DNA from: Kazachstania africana CBS 2517
Taxonomy: Eukaryota; Ascomycota; Saccharomycetes; Saccharomycetales; Saccharomycetaceae
Length of the DNA: 64,000 nucleotides
NCBI RefSeq assembly: GCF_000304475.1
Contig: NC_018940.1
Span: 806,001 to 870,000, forward strand
Direction of reading: 5' to 3'
Made by a program: the position numbers and the translations under genes. Below, piece by piece: positions 9,658-19,118 of the stretch. The notes beneath the pieces are model-generated. The model was given only the letters and a program-made list of their open reading frames with translations, was not told where the DNA came from and searched no databases. How positions within the stretch are numbered: the stretch's first letter is position 1; each line of letters begins with the position of its first letter.

Positions 9658-9981
9658 ATGGCACCAACTCAGTTAGAAATCAAAGTAAGAGCTTTGCAAA
9701 GGCTACTAAAGGAAGAACAGTATTACATTCAAGAACTAAAAGATCAGTCATTACATGTGGAATCCTTACAAAAAGACACGTCCGTTGACCCCTATGATTT
9801 GAAAAAGCAGATTGAAGTTCTGGACGATACCAAGAGACTATTGCCAACGTTATATCAGAAAATCAAAGAGTTTACAGATGATCTAGAGCAATACTTGAAG
9901 ACTTACAGTGGGGATGATACCATTGATGCGAAAGAAACCATCACGAAAGCTACAGAATTATTAAAAAAGCAGCAGAACTAA
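9658..9981 (+). CDS. RBL2: Tubulin-binding cofactor A homologue Rbl2
   Basis: 107-residue, almost entirely helical protein with a heptad-like pattern (APTQLEIKVRALQRLLKEE at the start), the size and character of tubulin cofactor A. Rbl2 binds free beta-tubulin and protects cells from its excess. It sits between DSE3 and PNT1 exactly as YOR265W does. The first ATG of the frame is used. Confidence 0.92.
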   Translation: MAPTQLEIKVRALQRLLKEEQYYIQELKDQSLHVESLQKDTSVDPYDLKKQIEVLDDTKRLLPTLYQKIKEFTDDLEQYLKTYSGDDTIDAKETITKATELLKKQQN

Positions 9982-10122
9982 GTGCTTGCCATTACATATT
10001 TCTTTGTATTGATATATCCTTTATAGTACTACAATTATAATATAAAACATAAGAAAAAAAAAAAAGGAAAGCAGGAATGAGATTTTTCACATCTATTGAA
10101 CCCCCATTTGAATAATCAACAT

Positions 10123-11235
10123 ATGTCTCGATTGATATTGATACGGCCAATTCATCATTCTTCTTTGATTAATTTGGAAACGCAGAATGCGTTCATGAAA
10201 TCTACCGCTACAAACAAAGTATTTCATATATTGAAGGACGCTATACGATCAAATAAATTGATCTTTACAGATGATCTGGCGAAGATATCTCGAGGTTTGA
10301 ATTCGCCTGACACATTGCCATTAACATTATCCTCCAAACAAATAATTTGTAAAGGAGATCCACAAGTATCCAGTCATTTTTTCAAACTATGGTATCGAAT
10401 ATTGAAGTTTCAAACTAACCGCCTCAAGACAACAATTAAAACATTCTACCGTCTTCAAAAGACGTCTAAGCCCTTGAAAAATGCAAAAATATTGCAGGCT
10501 TTGGATCTCCCAACTCCTGCATTTCAGATATCGAGAAGAGAGGTCGTGGAAAGTCACAGGCTAAGAATCGTAAAAAGTAAATTACCTCAGTTACTGCTCT
10601 TAACATTAATTTTTGAAGAAATGATAATTCCCATCTTCCACTTCTTTCCAAAATTAGGAATCAGACCTCTACTGACAACAAGAGCCCTTCGACAATTGAG
10701 CAAGTCATACAGCTTCGAGAAGAGAGTCATAAAAAATGATAATTTTGCCATGTCGCCGTATCATCTAAAGACAGGAGAACTGGAAGCATTGTTAAAGACG
10801 CTTTTTTCTTGTCCCGTACCAAATTGGAGAATTACACTTTGGTCCAAGTTAAATATCAAATGGCGACTGGCTGAGGTTCTGACTGACATTCATCAGTTTC
10901 TAATTGTTGATGATTGGTTATTACTAAAGGATATCACTAATGAATCAAAGGAAATCTCCAGCATTTCCTTCAATGAGCTCGTAAATTTTGTATTAGAACG
11001 ACAGTTATTTTACAACGGAGAGGATTTGAACGCTATGGTTCATTCAGAGGATGGTAGAAATGTTTTAATCTGGAGGCTTATATGCTACCTTTCCTTCAAG
11101 TTTGATCAGGTGGGGAGTAGCTCTTTCACTGAAAAATGGGGTGTAAATAATGTGTCTATACTGAATTTTCCTGGTACCAAAATATCTACTGACAAAATAG
11201 GTCTAGTAACTAAACAACATTTGAAGTATTTCTAA
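10123..11235 (+). CDS. PNT1: Mitochondrial inner-membrane protein Pnt1
   Basis: 370 residues from the ATG at 10123 (MSRLILIRPIHHSS). The frame extends upstream only to a TTG at 10096, which I reject. The N-terminus is basic and Ser/Arg-rich like a mitochondrial presequence; the rest is a basic helical protein with no known enzyme motif. In S. cerevisiae Pnt1 (423 residues) affects export of the Cox2 C-terminus across the inner membrane. The call rests on synteny with YOR266W between RBL2 and HRK1. Confidence 0.78.
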   Translation: MSRLILIRPIHHSSLINLETQNAFMKSTATNKVFHILKDAIRSNKLIFTDDLAKISRGLNSPDTLPLTLSSKQIICKGDPQVSSHFFKLWYRILKFQTNRLKTTIKTFYRLQKTSKPLKNAKILQALDLPTPAFQISRREVVESHRLRIVKSKLPQLLLLTLIFEEMIIPIFHFFPKLGIRPLLTTRALRQLSKSYSFEKRVIKNDNFAMSPYHLKTGELEALLKTLFSCPVPNWRITLWSKLNIKWRLAEVLTDIHQFLIVDDWLLLKDITNESKEISSISFNELVNFVLERQLFYNGEDLNAMVHSEDGRNVLIWRLICYLSFKFDQVGSSSFTEKWGVNNVSILNFPGTKISTDKIGLVTKQHLKYF

Positions 11236-11387
11236 CTACGTCATTAAAATCTATGAAGCTAAAAGTTTACCTAGACTGTAGAACATATATAATACAAATA
11301 ATGTATGATTGTTAATTATGTTTAAATTAGTTATTATAAAAATGTTTTTTTCTTTATATTCATCGTGTGAATCGTTTCTGAACTGTA

Positions 11388-13325
11388 TCAAATTTTATAG
11401 GTTTTATCATCTTTGAAAATTGTATGATGATGGCCAGTAGCTCTTACTACGGATTTCTTCTCATCCATAGAACAATAAGGAATGGCTTTGAACCATTCAT
11501 CAGTAAATATTTCATTTAATGTTGCTCTTTTTTCGACGTCAATTTCCAAAATTCTAGACATTATTGGTCTTGAGGCATGAGGAAGTAAGCGCAATAGCCT
11601 ATAAGGTCCATGAATAGTCTTTTTATGACGAGCCTTTGAATGCTTGCTATCTGGATGTGATTCGGTTGGTTTTATATCATTTTCCTTGGTATCATTATCA
11701 TTATTTTTATTGTTAGTTTCAATTTTAATGTTGTCATCGGTATCATTATGCTCTTTTGGGACATTATTTTCATGAGGGGGGGTTGGAAGCTGTTGCATTG
11801 CTGCTGCTGTATTGTCGTTATTAATTGTTTTATCATTATTGTGACTAGTACTTTTATTAACACCACTAGTCGTGGTAATAGTCGTATTATTATCGGTGGT
11901 TGCATTATCATGAGGATGTTCTTTTATAATATTATGACGATCTCTTCTTTCCTTCAATAATTGTTCATGATGCTTCGCAGATTGTATGTAATCATGTTCC
12001 ATATCGTCTTGCATCGCATATAACTTGAAGTTTTCGTCACTTTGCTTTGGAGCTTTCCATGGGAAACGTTTCAGCATCATACAGCAATAGATAATACCTA
12101 CGGACCAGATATCTACAAATTGTGGATCGTAACATTTACTTGAAGTGATAGCTTCTGGAGCTAAATATGGATCACTACCCACTATACCATGAGCCATCTG
12201 TACATCAGAATCTGGTTCAAAGGGGTATTGAAAGACAACAGCACTACCAAAATCAATTAATTTAAGAATACCATCTTGAGTCATACAGCAGTTATCTAAT
12301 TTTAAATCTCTATGTGCCAACCCCATTGAATGAAGATATTTAACACCTTCTAAAATCTGTCTAAAACAACAATTAATTTCACCCCTTGACATTTGTCCAG
12401 TCATGACAACACCAAAAAAATCGATTGGTAAATATTCCATGACTTCAAAATACTTATTCTGATTAAAATCTGAAAAGATATCAATTGTTTCGACAACGTT
12501 TGCATGATGTAATGAAGAGCCAATACAGAATTCGGCGGTACATTTCTTGGCATATTGTTTAATGGATTCATTAGGTTTTCTTGGTCTAAATTCTTTCACA
12601 GCAAACATTACACCGTCTGTAGGCCTTGTTATAATTTTCACGGAACCACCAGCCCCAGAACCTAAAGTTTTACCCACTTTACCATATTTAGTAGCTAAAA
12701 TCGTATCGTCATGATAGATATTTATTGTATTTGCCAAAGAAAGTACAGAATCAGAAGAAGGTGGAATAGCAGAATGTGTGTGGCTGTTGTGATTAGCATC
12801 AGTGTGATGTACTGCGTCATAATGTGCATTTAGATTTAGTTGGGTCGTGGAATAAGGGTGATGATCTGAAAAGGATCTCGATCCTGTACGAGTAGCAGGA
12901 GCTGAAGAATGGTTACTTCCGTTAGTACCATGATTACTGTTCAAATTATTGTTGTGTGTTCTAGTAGTTAATTTTTTACTCCTGAAGAATCTTTTCAATT
13001 CTAACATTGAATGACTCTGTTTTGGAGATACCGCTAAATGGGAATCTATATCGTGACCATGTAATTTAGTATTATAGTGATGATGATTATTATGAGGAGG
13101 AGATAGCACTGAAAGATTGCTACTACTATTATTATTGCTGTGTGTTACGAACGAATCATTGGATTTATCACTTCTAATAGAATCTGTGCTTGGTTTTCTA
13201 CTCATAAAACTTAGGAATGATTTGGAGCTTCTCTTCAAAGGTGGATTTGGTCTACTTCCATTTTGTTCATCAGGTTTTTCACTATCATGGTTATGATGGA
13301 ATGATTTCCTTGAAAGCAAAGGCAT
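11388..13325 (-). CDS. HRK1: Serine/threonine kinase Hrk1
   Basis: 645-residue protein kinase. The first 210 residues are Ser/Asn/His-rich and disordered. The kinase domain follows with glycine loop GSGAGGSVK, invariant Lys in FAVKEF, catalytic loop AHRDLKLDN (near residue 340), DFG in LIDFGSAV and an APEA motif. The C-lobe is interrupted by about 110 low-complexity residues (Asn/Thr/Asp/Lys-rich, roughly 11640-11950) before the last helices end with HASRPIMSRIL. Hrk1 is one of the Npr1/Hal5-type kinases that tune plasma-membrane transporters and activates Pma1 in S. cerevisiae. Position matches YOR267C; it is shorter than the 759-residue homologue. Confidence 0.9.
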   Translation of the reverse strand: MPLLSRKSFHHNHDSEKPDEQNGSRPNPPLKRSSKSFLSFMSRKPSTDSIRSDKSNDSFVTHSNNNSSSNLSVLSPPHNNHHHYNTKLHGHDIDSHLAVSPKQSHSMLELKRFFRSKKLTTRTHNNNLNSNHGTNGSNHSSAPATRTGSRSFSDHHPYSTTQLNLNAHYDAVHHTDANHNSHTHSAIPPSSDSVLSLANTINIYHDDTILATKYGKVGKTLGSGAGGSVKIITRPTDGVMFAVKEFRPRKPNESIKQYAKKCTAEFCIGSSLHHANVVETIDIFSDFNQNKYFEVMEYLPIDFFGVVMTGQMSRGEINCCFRQILEGVKYLHSMGLAHRDLKLDNCCMTQDGILKLIDFGSAVVFQYPFEPDSDVQMAHGIVGSDPYLAPEAITSSKCYDPQFVDIWSVGIIYCCMMLKRFPWKAPKQSDENFKLYAMQDDMEHDYIQSAKHHEQLLKERRDRHNIIKEHPHDNATTDNNTTITTTSGVNKSTSHNNDKTINNDNTAAAMQQLPTPPHENNVPKEHNDTDDNIKIETNNKNNDNDTKENDIKPTESHPDSKHSKARHKKTIHGPYRLLRLLPHASRPIMSRILEIDVEKRATLNEIFTDEWFKAIPYCSMDEKKSVVRATGHHHTIFKDDKTYKI

Positions 13326-13970
13326 ATTTGGTATCCAACTTTCTGACTATAATGAGTATCAACTGTCCAAATATTGAACTACAGTATTACAATACAGTGA
13401 AAGCAATCTAGAGAAATATAAATGTGTAATATATATATGCTATAGCAGCATTAAGAAGGAAAATTTTTTCCTTCTTTTCTCTCCAGAAATTACAAGTCAC
13501 TATAATTTTTAATCCTATGAAATTTTGGATCCGAGTTGTTTTTCAACGAGAACTTCGGTTGGTAAGATTTTCATGCTAGGCTGCTAAAAATTACCGTAGA
13601 TGAACCGATTTTAGAGAGAGAAATTGTGATTCATAACACATCTATGCTTATTATGCCCTCAGACACACAGAGAGAGAACGGCAAAATCAAAGGAAGTGAT
13701 TACTTGACGAATGTGTTCGCCGGTTAAGTAGGCCTCTCTGCATGGGAGCGAAGCATTGCAGATGCAGCAGTGCCTGGCGTGAAGGACAAGTGATTCACAG
13801 GAATTCCTGTTGAAGGGAGTGTTCATTGTGCAGGTTTGAACAACACTTCCTGCAGTAGTATGTATATATATAATCCAGACGGGCACTGCTAATTACGGTA
13901 ATGGGCTATACCTAAAGAACAGTGGGATCGTCGCCAGCCGTTTCCATAGCAATTTTCCCGCATTTTTCCG

Positions 13971-14032
13971 GCCGGGCAAGGTTACAGCGGGTCGGTGGAT
14001 TTACCCGGGAAGGCTGCCCGGCACACGTGTGC
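13971..14032. promoter_or_regulatory. Nested inverted repeat with Reb1 site and E-box
   Basis: Outer arms GCCGGGCA (13971-13978) and TGCCCGGC (14015-14022) are perfect inverted repeats. Inner arms CGGGT (13988-13992) and ACCCG (14003-14007) nest inside. TTACCCGG (14001-14008) is a Reb1-type site. The 12-base palindrome GCACACGTGTGC (14021-14032) carries a CACGTG core overlapping the outer arm. Confidence 0.6.
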
Positions 14033-14203
14033 AAAGGGTTCTGACGATAGCAATGGGCCAGTATACATCTTCTTGGTGGTGGCGATGGTGATGTTCAACC
14101 ACTGGTGCCAGACTTGGGTGCTTACCAGTGGGCGTTGTTGCACGGAACGCTGCATTGAAGACCAAACAAATGACGACTTATGCGGTGTAAGGATGTAGCA
14201 ACA

Positions 14204-14213
14204 CATCACGTGA
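14204..14213. promoter_or_regulatory. Cbf1-type E-box upstream of PAC1
   Basis: ATCACGTGAC, a second copy of the same ten bases found before GCD1, about 190 bases upstream of the PAC1 ATG. It fits the Cbf1 consensus RTCACRTG. Confidence 0.6.
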
Positions 14214-14401
14214 CTCATACATATTTCCGGATAAAGAATAGCTCAATTATATTTCCATTTACGGAAATATGTAAATAAAACATTGAAGAGTTATATATCC
14301 CAGACTCATCTGAATGATGAACAACTACATTAAGATGATCAGAAGTACTCACATAAAGCACAATCATTCTAGCACTCCCAGCACATACCTATCCACTTGT
14401 T

Positions 14402-15889
14402 ATGACGACGACTTCAAGGGCTTGGCAGGTTCCCTTGACTGCTGACCAAAAAGCTGGCTTAGATAGGTCGATTATTGAATATATAACATGGCATTATAAA
14501 ACAGGAGATAACAAATCAAATATAGGGAAAGATGATATGTTGGAGAGTCTCCATAAGCTATTTGACCTTCCCAGTGACCCAAATGGACAGAAAAAGGATA
14601 ATATTCAGCTATTGTTGCCCAGAAAATGGAATTCTATCGTTCAATTGCAAAAGAAGATAATGCAATTAGAGAAAAGTTGTGATGAGTTAACTACTCAGGT
14701 AAGTACATTGAAGCAAAGTTACGGTAGCAATGGTCAAGATGTTGACCTACAAAATATAACAGAGACATTGAGCAAAAATTGGATACCTAAAAATTCACCT
14801 TTTACTTCAATTTCAACTGAATCTCCAGTTACAGCAACTAAATTGCATCCCACATTACCTATTTCGTTCATCACTACTGAGCATGGTAAGCTCTATGCAT
14901 ATGACCTGATGGATTCTTCACTTCCGTTGGCATCCATCCAGGCACATACGAGAAGTATAACATCCATAGACATACTATTAGTACCGAAGGATGGTAGTAA
15001 CAGTTCCAATGATACAGCTACGTACCAAACACTGATTGCAACCAGTGCAAAGGATCTACAAATACATATCTATGAGTTTATCCCACAGACAAATAAGATA
15101 TCTCTTCTCAGATCTTTGTTGGGGCACGATCATATTATTTCACAAATAAAATTTATCAAAAACACACAACACATAGACCCTTTGCTTGTGTCCTGCTCAA
15201 GAGACACAACAATTAAAGTTTGGAACACCAAAAATGGATTCTGTCTCAAATCTATAAAAGCTCATAATGAGTGGATCCGGTCTATTGACGTGCTTGGGGA
15301 TTACATCCTGTCAGGGTCTCATGACACAACTATTCGTCTAACTCATTGGCCGTCAGGAAACGGTTTGTCAATGGGTACAGGCCACTCCTTCCCGGTAGAA
15401 TGTGTGAAACTGATACCGTTTGATGATGCCAATATAGCAGATGAATCAGAGGATACTATCAACAGTGATGAAGAATACAGGAAATTGGGGTTTAAATATT
15501 GTGCGTCAGGTTCAAGAGACGATACAATCAAAATTTGGGAGATTCCGCTACCGAGGTTTCCTACCAATAGACCACCAATTCCCCATCAAAATAATATTCT
15601 TAACAAATTTAAAAATAAATATACACTGGTGGGCCATTCGTCGTGGATTAGGGATATTAAGCTAAATCATAACTCTAATTTATTGTTTTCATGTAGCGAC
15701 GATAAGTCAATTAGATGTTGGGATATTAAAAATGGGGGCAAATGTATAAAAGTCTGGAAAGATATTCATGCAGGGTTTATAAATTGTCTCGATTTAGATT
15801 CAGCCTCGGATACAAAAAAATTCAATTTAAAGAGACAAATACTAGTTAGTGGCGGATTGGACTGTAAATGTAATATTCTAATGAAATAA
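14402..15889 (+). CDS. PAC1: LIS1 homologue Pac1, dynein regulator
   Basis: 495-residue protein with a LisH-type N-terminal helix region (about 20-60), a short coiled coil (about 70-105) and WD40 repeats to the end, several with clear Gly-His / Trp-Asp signatures such as LLGHDH...SCSRDTTIKVWN. Pac1 binds the dynein motor domain and loads it on microtubule plus ends for spindle positioning. Length matches S. cerevisiae (494) and the slot matches YOR269W. The last WD repeats carry short insertions. Confidence 0.95.
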   Translation: MTTTSRAWQVPLTADQKAGLDRSIIEYITWHYKTGDNKSNIGKDDMLESLHKLFDLPSDPNGQKKDNIQLLLPRKWNSIVQLQKKIMQLEKSCDELTTQVSTLKQSYGSNGQDVDLQNITETLSKNWIPKNSPFTSISTESPVTATKLHPTLPISFITTEHGKLYAYDLMDSSLPLASIQAHTRSITSIDILLVPKDGSNSSNDTATYQTLIATSAKDLQIHIYEFIPQTNKISLLRSLLGHDHIISQIKFIKNTQHIDPLLVSCSRDTTIKVWNTKNGFCLKSIKAHNEWIRSIDVLGDYILSGSHDTTIRLTHWPSGNGLSMGTGHSFPVECVKLIPFDDANIADESEDTINSDEEYRKLGFKYCASGSRDDTIKIWEIPLPRFPTNRPPIPHQNNILNKFKNKYTLVGHSSWIRDIKLNHNSNLLFSCSDDKSIRCWDIKNGGKCIKVWKDIHAGFINCLDLDSASDTKKFNLKRQILVSGGLDCKCNILMK

Positions 15890-15971
15890 TTAAGTGAATA
15901 ATTATATATGAAATGTTTATTTATAGAAACGAACCATCGACAGTCTAAAGAATAGGCAACTTTATATAGCC

Positions 15972-18524
15972 TTATTGAGTACGAGGTCCGGTAGTTATGA
16001 CGGTTGTCTCCATATCGGCGTATTCTAAAATGAATGGTTCATATGGAATACCATCACCTACAAAGAATTTAGACATTGATTCGACCCAGTGCAAACGCAA
16101 TGAGTGTAACATTGCAGATGTTCCTTCCATAAGAACAAGTACTGCGCAAGTTAACACAAACCACATTGCAAAGAGAACGACCGTGATTAACACGCCGCCC
16201 ACTCCTGTGAATGAGAAGGCAATTTGAATAGTCATGCTCCATAAAACGGAAGATAGCTGCGCATGGGCCAGCGACAATGCCCACAAACGTAAATATGAAG
16301 CTGTATGGGAAACACAATTTAAGCAAAATTCAATTGTATGGATAACTTGATGGATTACAATATCGCCAAAGTTCTCTTCATCTTCTTTCGTATCGTCATC
16401 GTCCATATCATTTTCAGCTCCGCTAGGGCCATAGATTTCTTCAATTTCTATTGGACTATGTTCAGTCTCCATCTCAAAATGCGAGACTGAAGCAGTAGAG
16501 CCTTCTGCATCATTTTCCTCCATTAATAACTCAATCTTTCCACCCTTATTATGAAAATACTTGAAATGTAGTGGTTTTACCAATAGTAGCCAGGGAATAC
16601 ATATCAAAGCTAAAAATAGTAGAACGACTTGTACAGTAGCTTGATGGGGGTATAATTTGTCATCAATTACACCAGGAGATAAAAACATGTTGATTAACAT
16701 ATTCAACAAACTTGGCGCTGGCTTTTCATCCCTTATCCAATCTTTGCTCCATTTGTAAACGATACATATGGATAAGTAACCGAAAATGCTCTGAAGGAAA
16801 ATTAGACCTGGAATAAAATTACCAATTATATCAATCATGGACTTGAAATGTAGATGATTTACTAATGAAAACATATAAGAATATGACATATGAAGGAATC
16901 CCATCAAAATAGATAACTTCATTTTGTATGAGTTAGAAAATAATAAAGCATTTTCAGTTCCATGCCAAGCCCAATCTAGACCGAATGAATAAACTCCGAC
17001 CTGTTCGGCAAAAATAGTTTCGCCTTTATTCCAAGTTTTCGGCCACTTCCAACCGGATTCAAATAATGTCATGGACTTTGAGAAAACGTCATTGTATAAT
17101 AAACCAGTGTACATTGAAAATAGACCCATCAATAAAACAATATATCTACCAGTGAACGCCATATCAAAAATTTCGCCACGTTTCATCCTATTGAGTTTCT
17201 TTTCATTCAGGACTAATGTTAAAGCAGCTAAAAACATTATAAAACCATGACCTAAATCACCGAACATGATAGCAAACATAAATGGAAAGGTGACAATTGT
17301 AGGAAGACCTGCGTTGACTTCCCTGTATTGTGCAATACCGTAACAGTCCACAATAGCTTGAAATCCTTGAGTAAATTTATTGGTTTTGTGGTATGTAGGG
17401 GCAGTCTTGTTAGTTTCTAAAGTCTGTATGATAGATGGGACGTCGATACCCAGTCTTCTAGTCATATCATTCAAATGGTTTTGTAAAAATGAAATTTCAT
17501 CCTTTGGAACCCAACCTTCAGCGATTAATGTTTTCCTATTTGAATCATAATTGAACTTATTTAACGTCTCATAAACAAGTTTTTCCTTATAAATTTCTTG
17601 GAACCATTTGTTTAGTTCTTTTGAAACAGCATATAGTTCACTCTCTAGTGTAGCTACGGTTGTTCTCAACACTTGATATAGATCATCTAAAGTTTTATTT
17701 ACTCCATTCAGATGTTCAGATCTCAACTCTGCATTTTTATCAATGCTATACAGTTTTGCATCAAGAGATTCAGCAATTTTTTTAATCCTTTTGATTATCA
17801 AATCACCGTGTGAAAATATAATAAATGCATTTTTATCAACGTGTCCTTTGGTTTTGGTATCACATACCGGTGTAGGCAGCTCTACGTGTTTGAAAAAGAG
17901 ATTACCTCTAAGGACTCTCCATAAAATTTGTTCTAACGTATTTATTTTATCTCTTGGAATAACACCTGTGACATAACTGATGTTTGCTACTTGAAGTTCA
18001 AAGTCAAAACTATCTCTTCTGTGTAATGCTTGCGGATCAGCAGCCGACACATTGGAGTCAGCTTCAGATGCAAAAAACTGATCGCCTGCTTGCAAAACAA
18101 ACCTATATTGTTCAAGATCTGCCTTTTGCAATTCGATTTGAGCGGTTGCATCCTCCATTTGTAGGAGTCTGTCCTCTAGAAAGGTTGCATTTTGAACATG
18201 GTCGTCAATTACAGAAGTAGTAACTGGGGGGTTATATCTAGTAGCTTCTCTTTCTTCATAGTCTTCTTCGAACAGTGGAATATTGTGCTTCTCCAATAAA
18301 CTGTATAAGAATCTATACTGCCTTTGAACATTATCCAATTTTTTAATCTCATCTATAAAACTTCTTTGAAATGAACGAACTTTACTATTCAAATCACGAA
18401 ATTGAACAATCCCCAATTTTCCTATGGTATAGACAGCTTCTCTGGACATTTCTTGTGGAATATAGAATTGCAATAAAGCCATTTCCGCCGAACGAAAGAT
18501 GGCTTCATCCTTCTCGGCATTCAT
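15972..18524 (-). CDS. VPH1: Vacuolar H+-ATPase V0 subunit a, Vph1 isoform
   Basis: 850-residue subunit a. The cytosolic N-terminal half (to about 400) begins with FRSAEMALLQFYIPQE. Eight membrane helices follow, including the TASYLRLWALSLAHAQLS helix with the conserved Arg that serves proton translocation. The sequence from FPFMFAIMFGDLGHGF onward is nearly that of the S. cerevisiae protein. Vph1 is the vacuolar isoform (Stv1 is Golgi/endosomal); similarity and synteny with YOR270C favour Vph1. An acidic segment lies just before the last group of helices. It converges with PAC1, about 80 bases separating the stops. Confidence 0.96.
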   Translation of the reverse strand: MNAEKDEAIFRSAEMALLQFYIPQEMSREAVYTIGKLGIVQFRDLNSKVRSFQRSFIDEIKKLDNVQRQYRFLYSLLEKHNIPLFEEDYEEREATRYNPPVTTSVIDDHVQNATFLEDRLLQMEDATAQIELQKADLEQYRFVLQAGDQFFASEADSNVSAADPQALHRRDSFDFELQVANISYVTGVIPRDKINTLEQILWRVLRGNLFFKHVELPTPVCDTKTKGHVDKNAFIIFSHGDLIIKRIKKIAESLDAKLYSIDKNAELRSEHLNGVNKTLDDLYQVLRTTVATLESELYAVSKELNKWFQEIYKEKLVYETLNKFNYDSNRKTLIAEGWVPKDEISFLQNHLNDMTRRLGIDVPSIIQTLETNKTAPTYHKTNKFTQGFQAIVDCYGIAQYREVNAGLPTIVTFPFMFAIMFGDLGHGFIMFLAALTLVLNEKKLNRMKRGEIFDMAFTGRYIVLLMGLFSMYTGLLYNDVFSKSMTLFESGWKWPKTWNKGETIFAEQVGVYSFGLDWAWHGTENALLFSNSYKMKLSILMGFLHMSYSYMFSLVNHLHFKSMIDIIGNFIPGLIFLQSIFGYLSICIVYKWSKDWIRDEKPAPSLLNMLINMFLSPGVIDDKLYPHQATVQVVLLFLALICIPWLLLVKPLHFKYFHNKGGKIELLMEENDAEGSTASVSHFEMETEHSPIEIEEIYGPSGAENDMDDDDTKEDEENFGDIVIHQVIHTIEFCLNCVSHTASYLRLWALSLAHAQLSSVLWSMTIQIAFSFTGVGGVLITVVLFAMWFVLTCAVLVLMEGTSAMLHSLRLHWVESMSKFFVGDGIPYEPFILEYADMETTVITTGPRTQ

Positions 18525-19118
18525 TTTTTGTACCTATCTAAACAATGTAGTTTACCTAATAGGTTTTTTATAGTGTAAAAATGTACAAGTATCAGATTCT
18601 TAGCAGTGAATAGCAAAATTGATACGAATTAACCCCTTTGAAGTTTTGTTTTATTGCTGCCTGCCCTTTCTAATCTGTAAAATAAAATATGTTCTAAAAT
18701 TTCTTCGCCTTTTGTAAAGAGACCCATTTTTGAGATGCTGGGTAACAAATGCGTCATAATCATAATAAATGTCATTAGCGACTGGCCATTACCTCTTGGC
18801 GAACAGGTTGTGGTAAATCATTCAATGGCACTTCAGGCAAGTATAGGCTATATAAATTTACGCATTTTTACCAGGGTTTTTTCACTATATCATCTTCTTG
18901 TTCTGATTCTAAGAATAAAGTGGATATATAATCCTAGAATATGTTTGAAGTAAGTTCGAAGATACAGTGAGGCTATTATAAGACAAGGTAGAGTCATTTT
19001 GTGATAAATCTGCCAATAATCTTTGATAACTCTAAATTTTCGAAAAAAAAGAATTTAAATTAAATTAAATGCTTATAAAGTTATATATCAGTCTCTATCG
19101 ATAAGAATTGGATTGTAA
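18525..19118. other. Intergenic region VPH1 - FSF1
   Basis: 594 bases of AT-rich sequence between the VPH1 start and the FSF1 stop, so it must hold the VPH1 promoter and the FSF1 terminator. One modest stem (CCATTACCT near 18786 with AGGTTGTGG near 18804) was noted, but no tail box follows. I see no supported gene. Confidence 0.4.

Larger units (their letters stand above)
13326..14401. promoter_or_regulatory. Long divergent HRK1 / PAC1 interval with structured GC-rich core
   Basis: 1076 bases between the two start codons. The outer parts are AT-rich promoter-like sequence, but about 13640-14215 is clearly GC-richer and full of inverted repeats. It holds a perfect TTACCCGG Reb1-type site, two CACGTG E-boxes and several possible hairpins (listed separately). 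Short ORFs here on both strands (13659-13886, 13995-14198) show no protein-like composition or family resemblance. An unrecognised non-coding RNA or a dense regulatory block are both possible. Confidence 0.55.

Noticed and set aside
13659..14218. Short ORFs on both strands in the HRK1-PAC1 interval as genes
   Set aside because: They overlap each other and palindromic sequence, have odd Cys/His/Trp composition and resemble no protein; the interval is more likely regulatory or RNA.
14204..14300. Point centromere (CDEI-like ATCACGTG followed by AT-rich DNA)
   Set aside because: No CDEIII with the TTCCGAA core at the required distance, and the AT-rich part is short and carries an inverted repeat instead.
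18780..18830. H/ACA-type hairpin between VPH1 and FSF1
   Set aside because: A decent stem and an ANANNA-like hexamer follow each other, but no second hairpin with an ACA end could be found.
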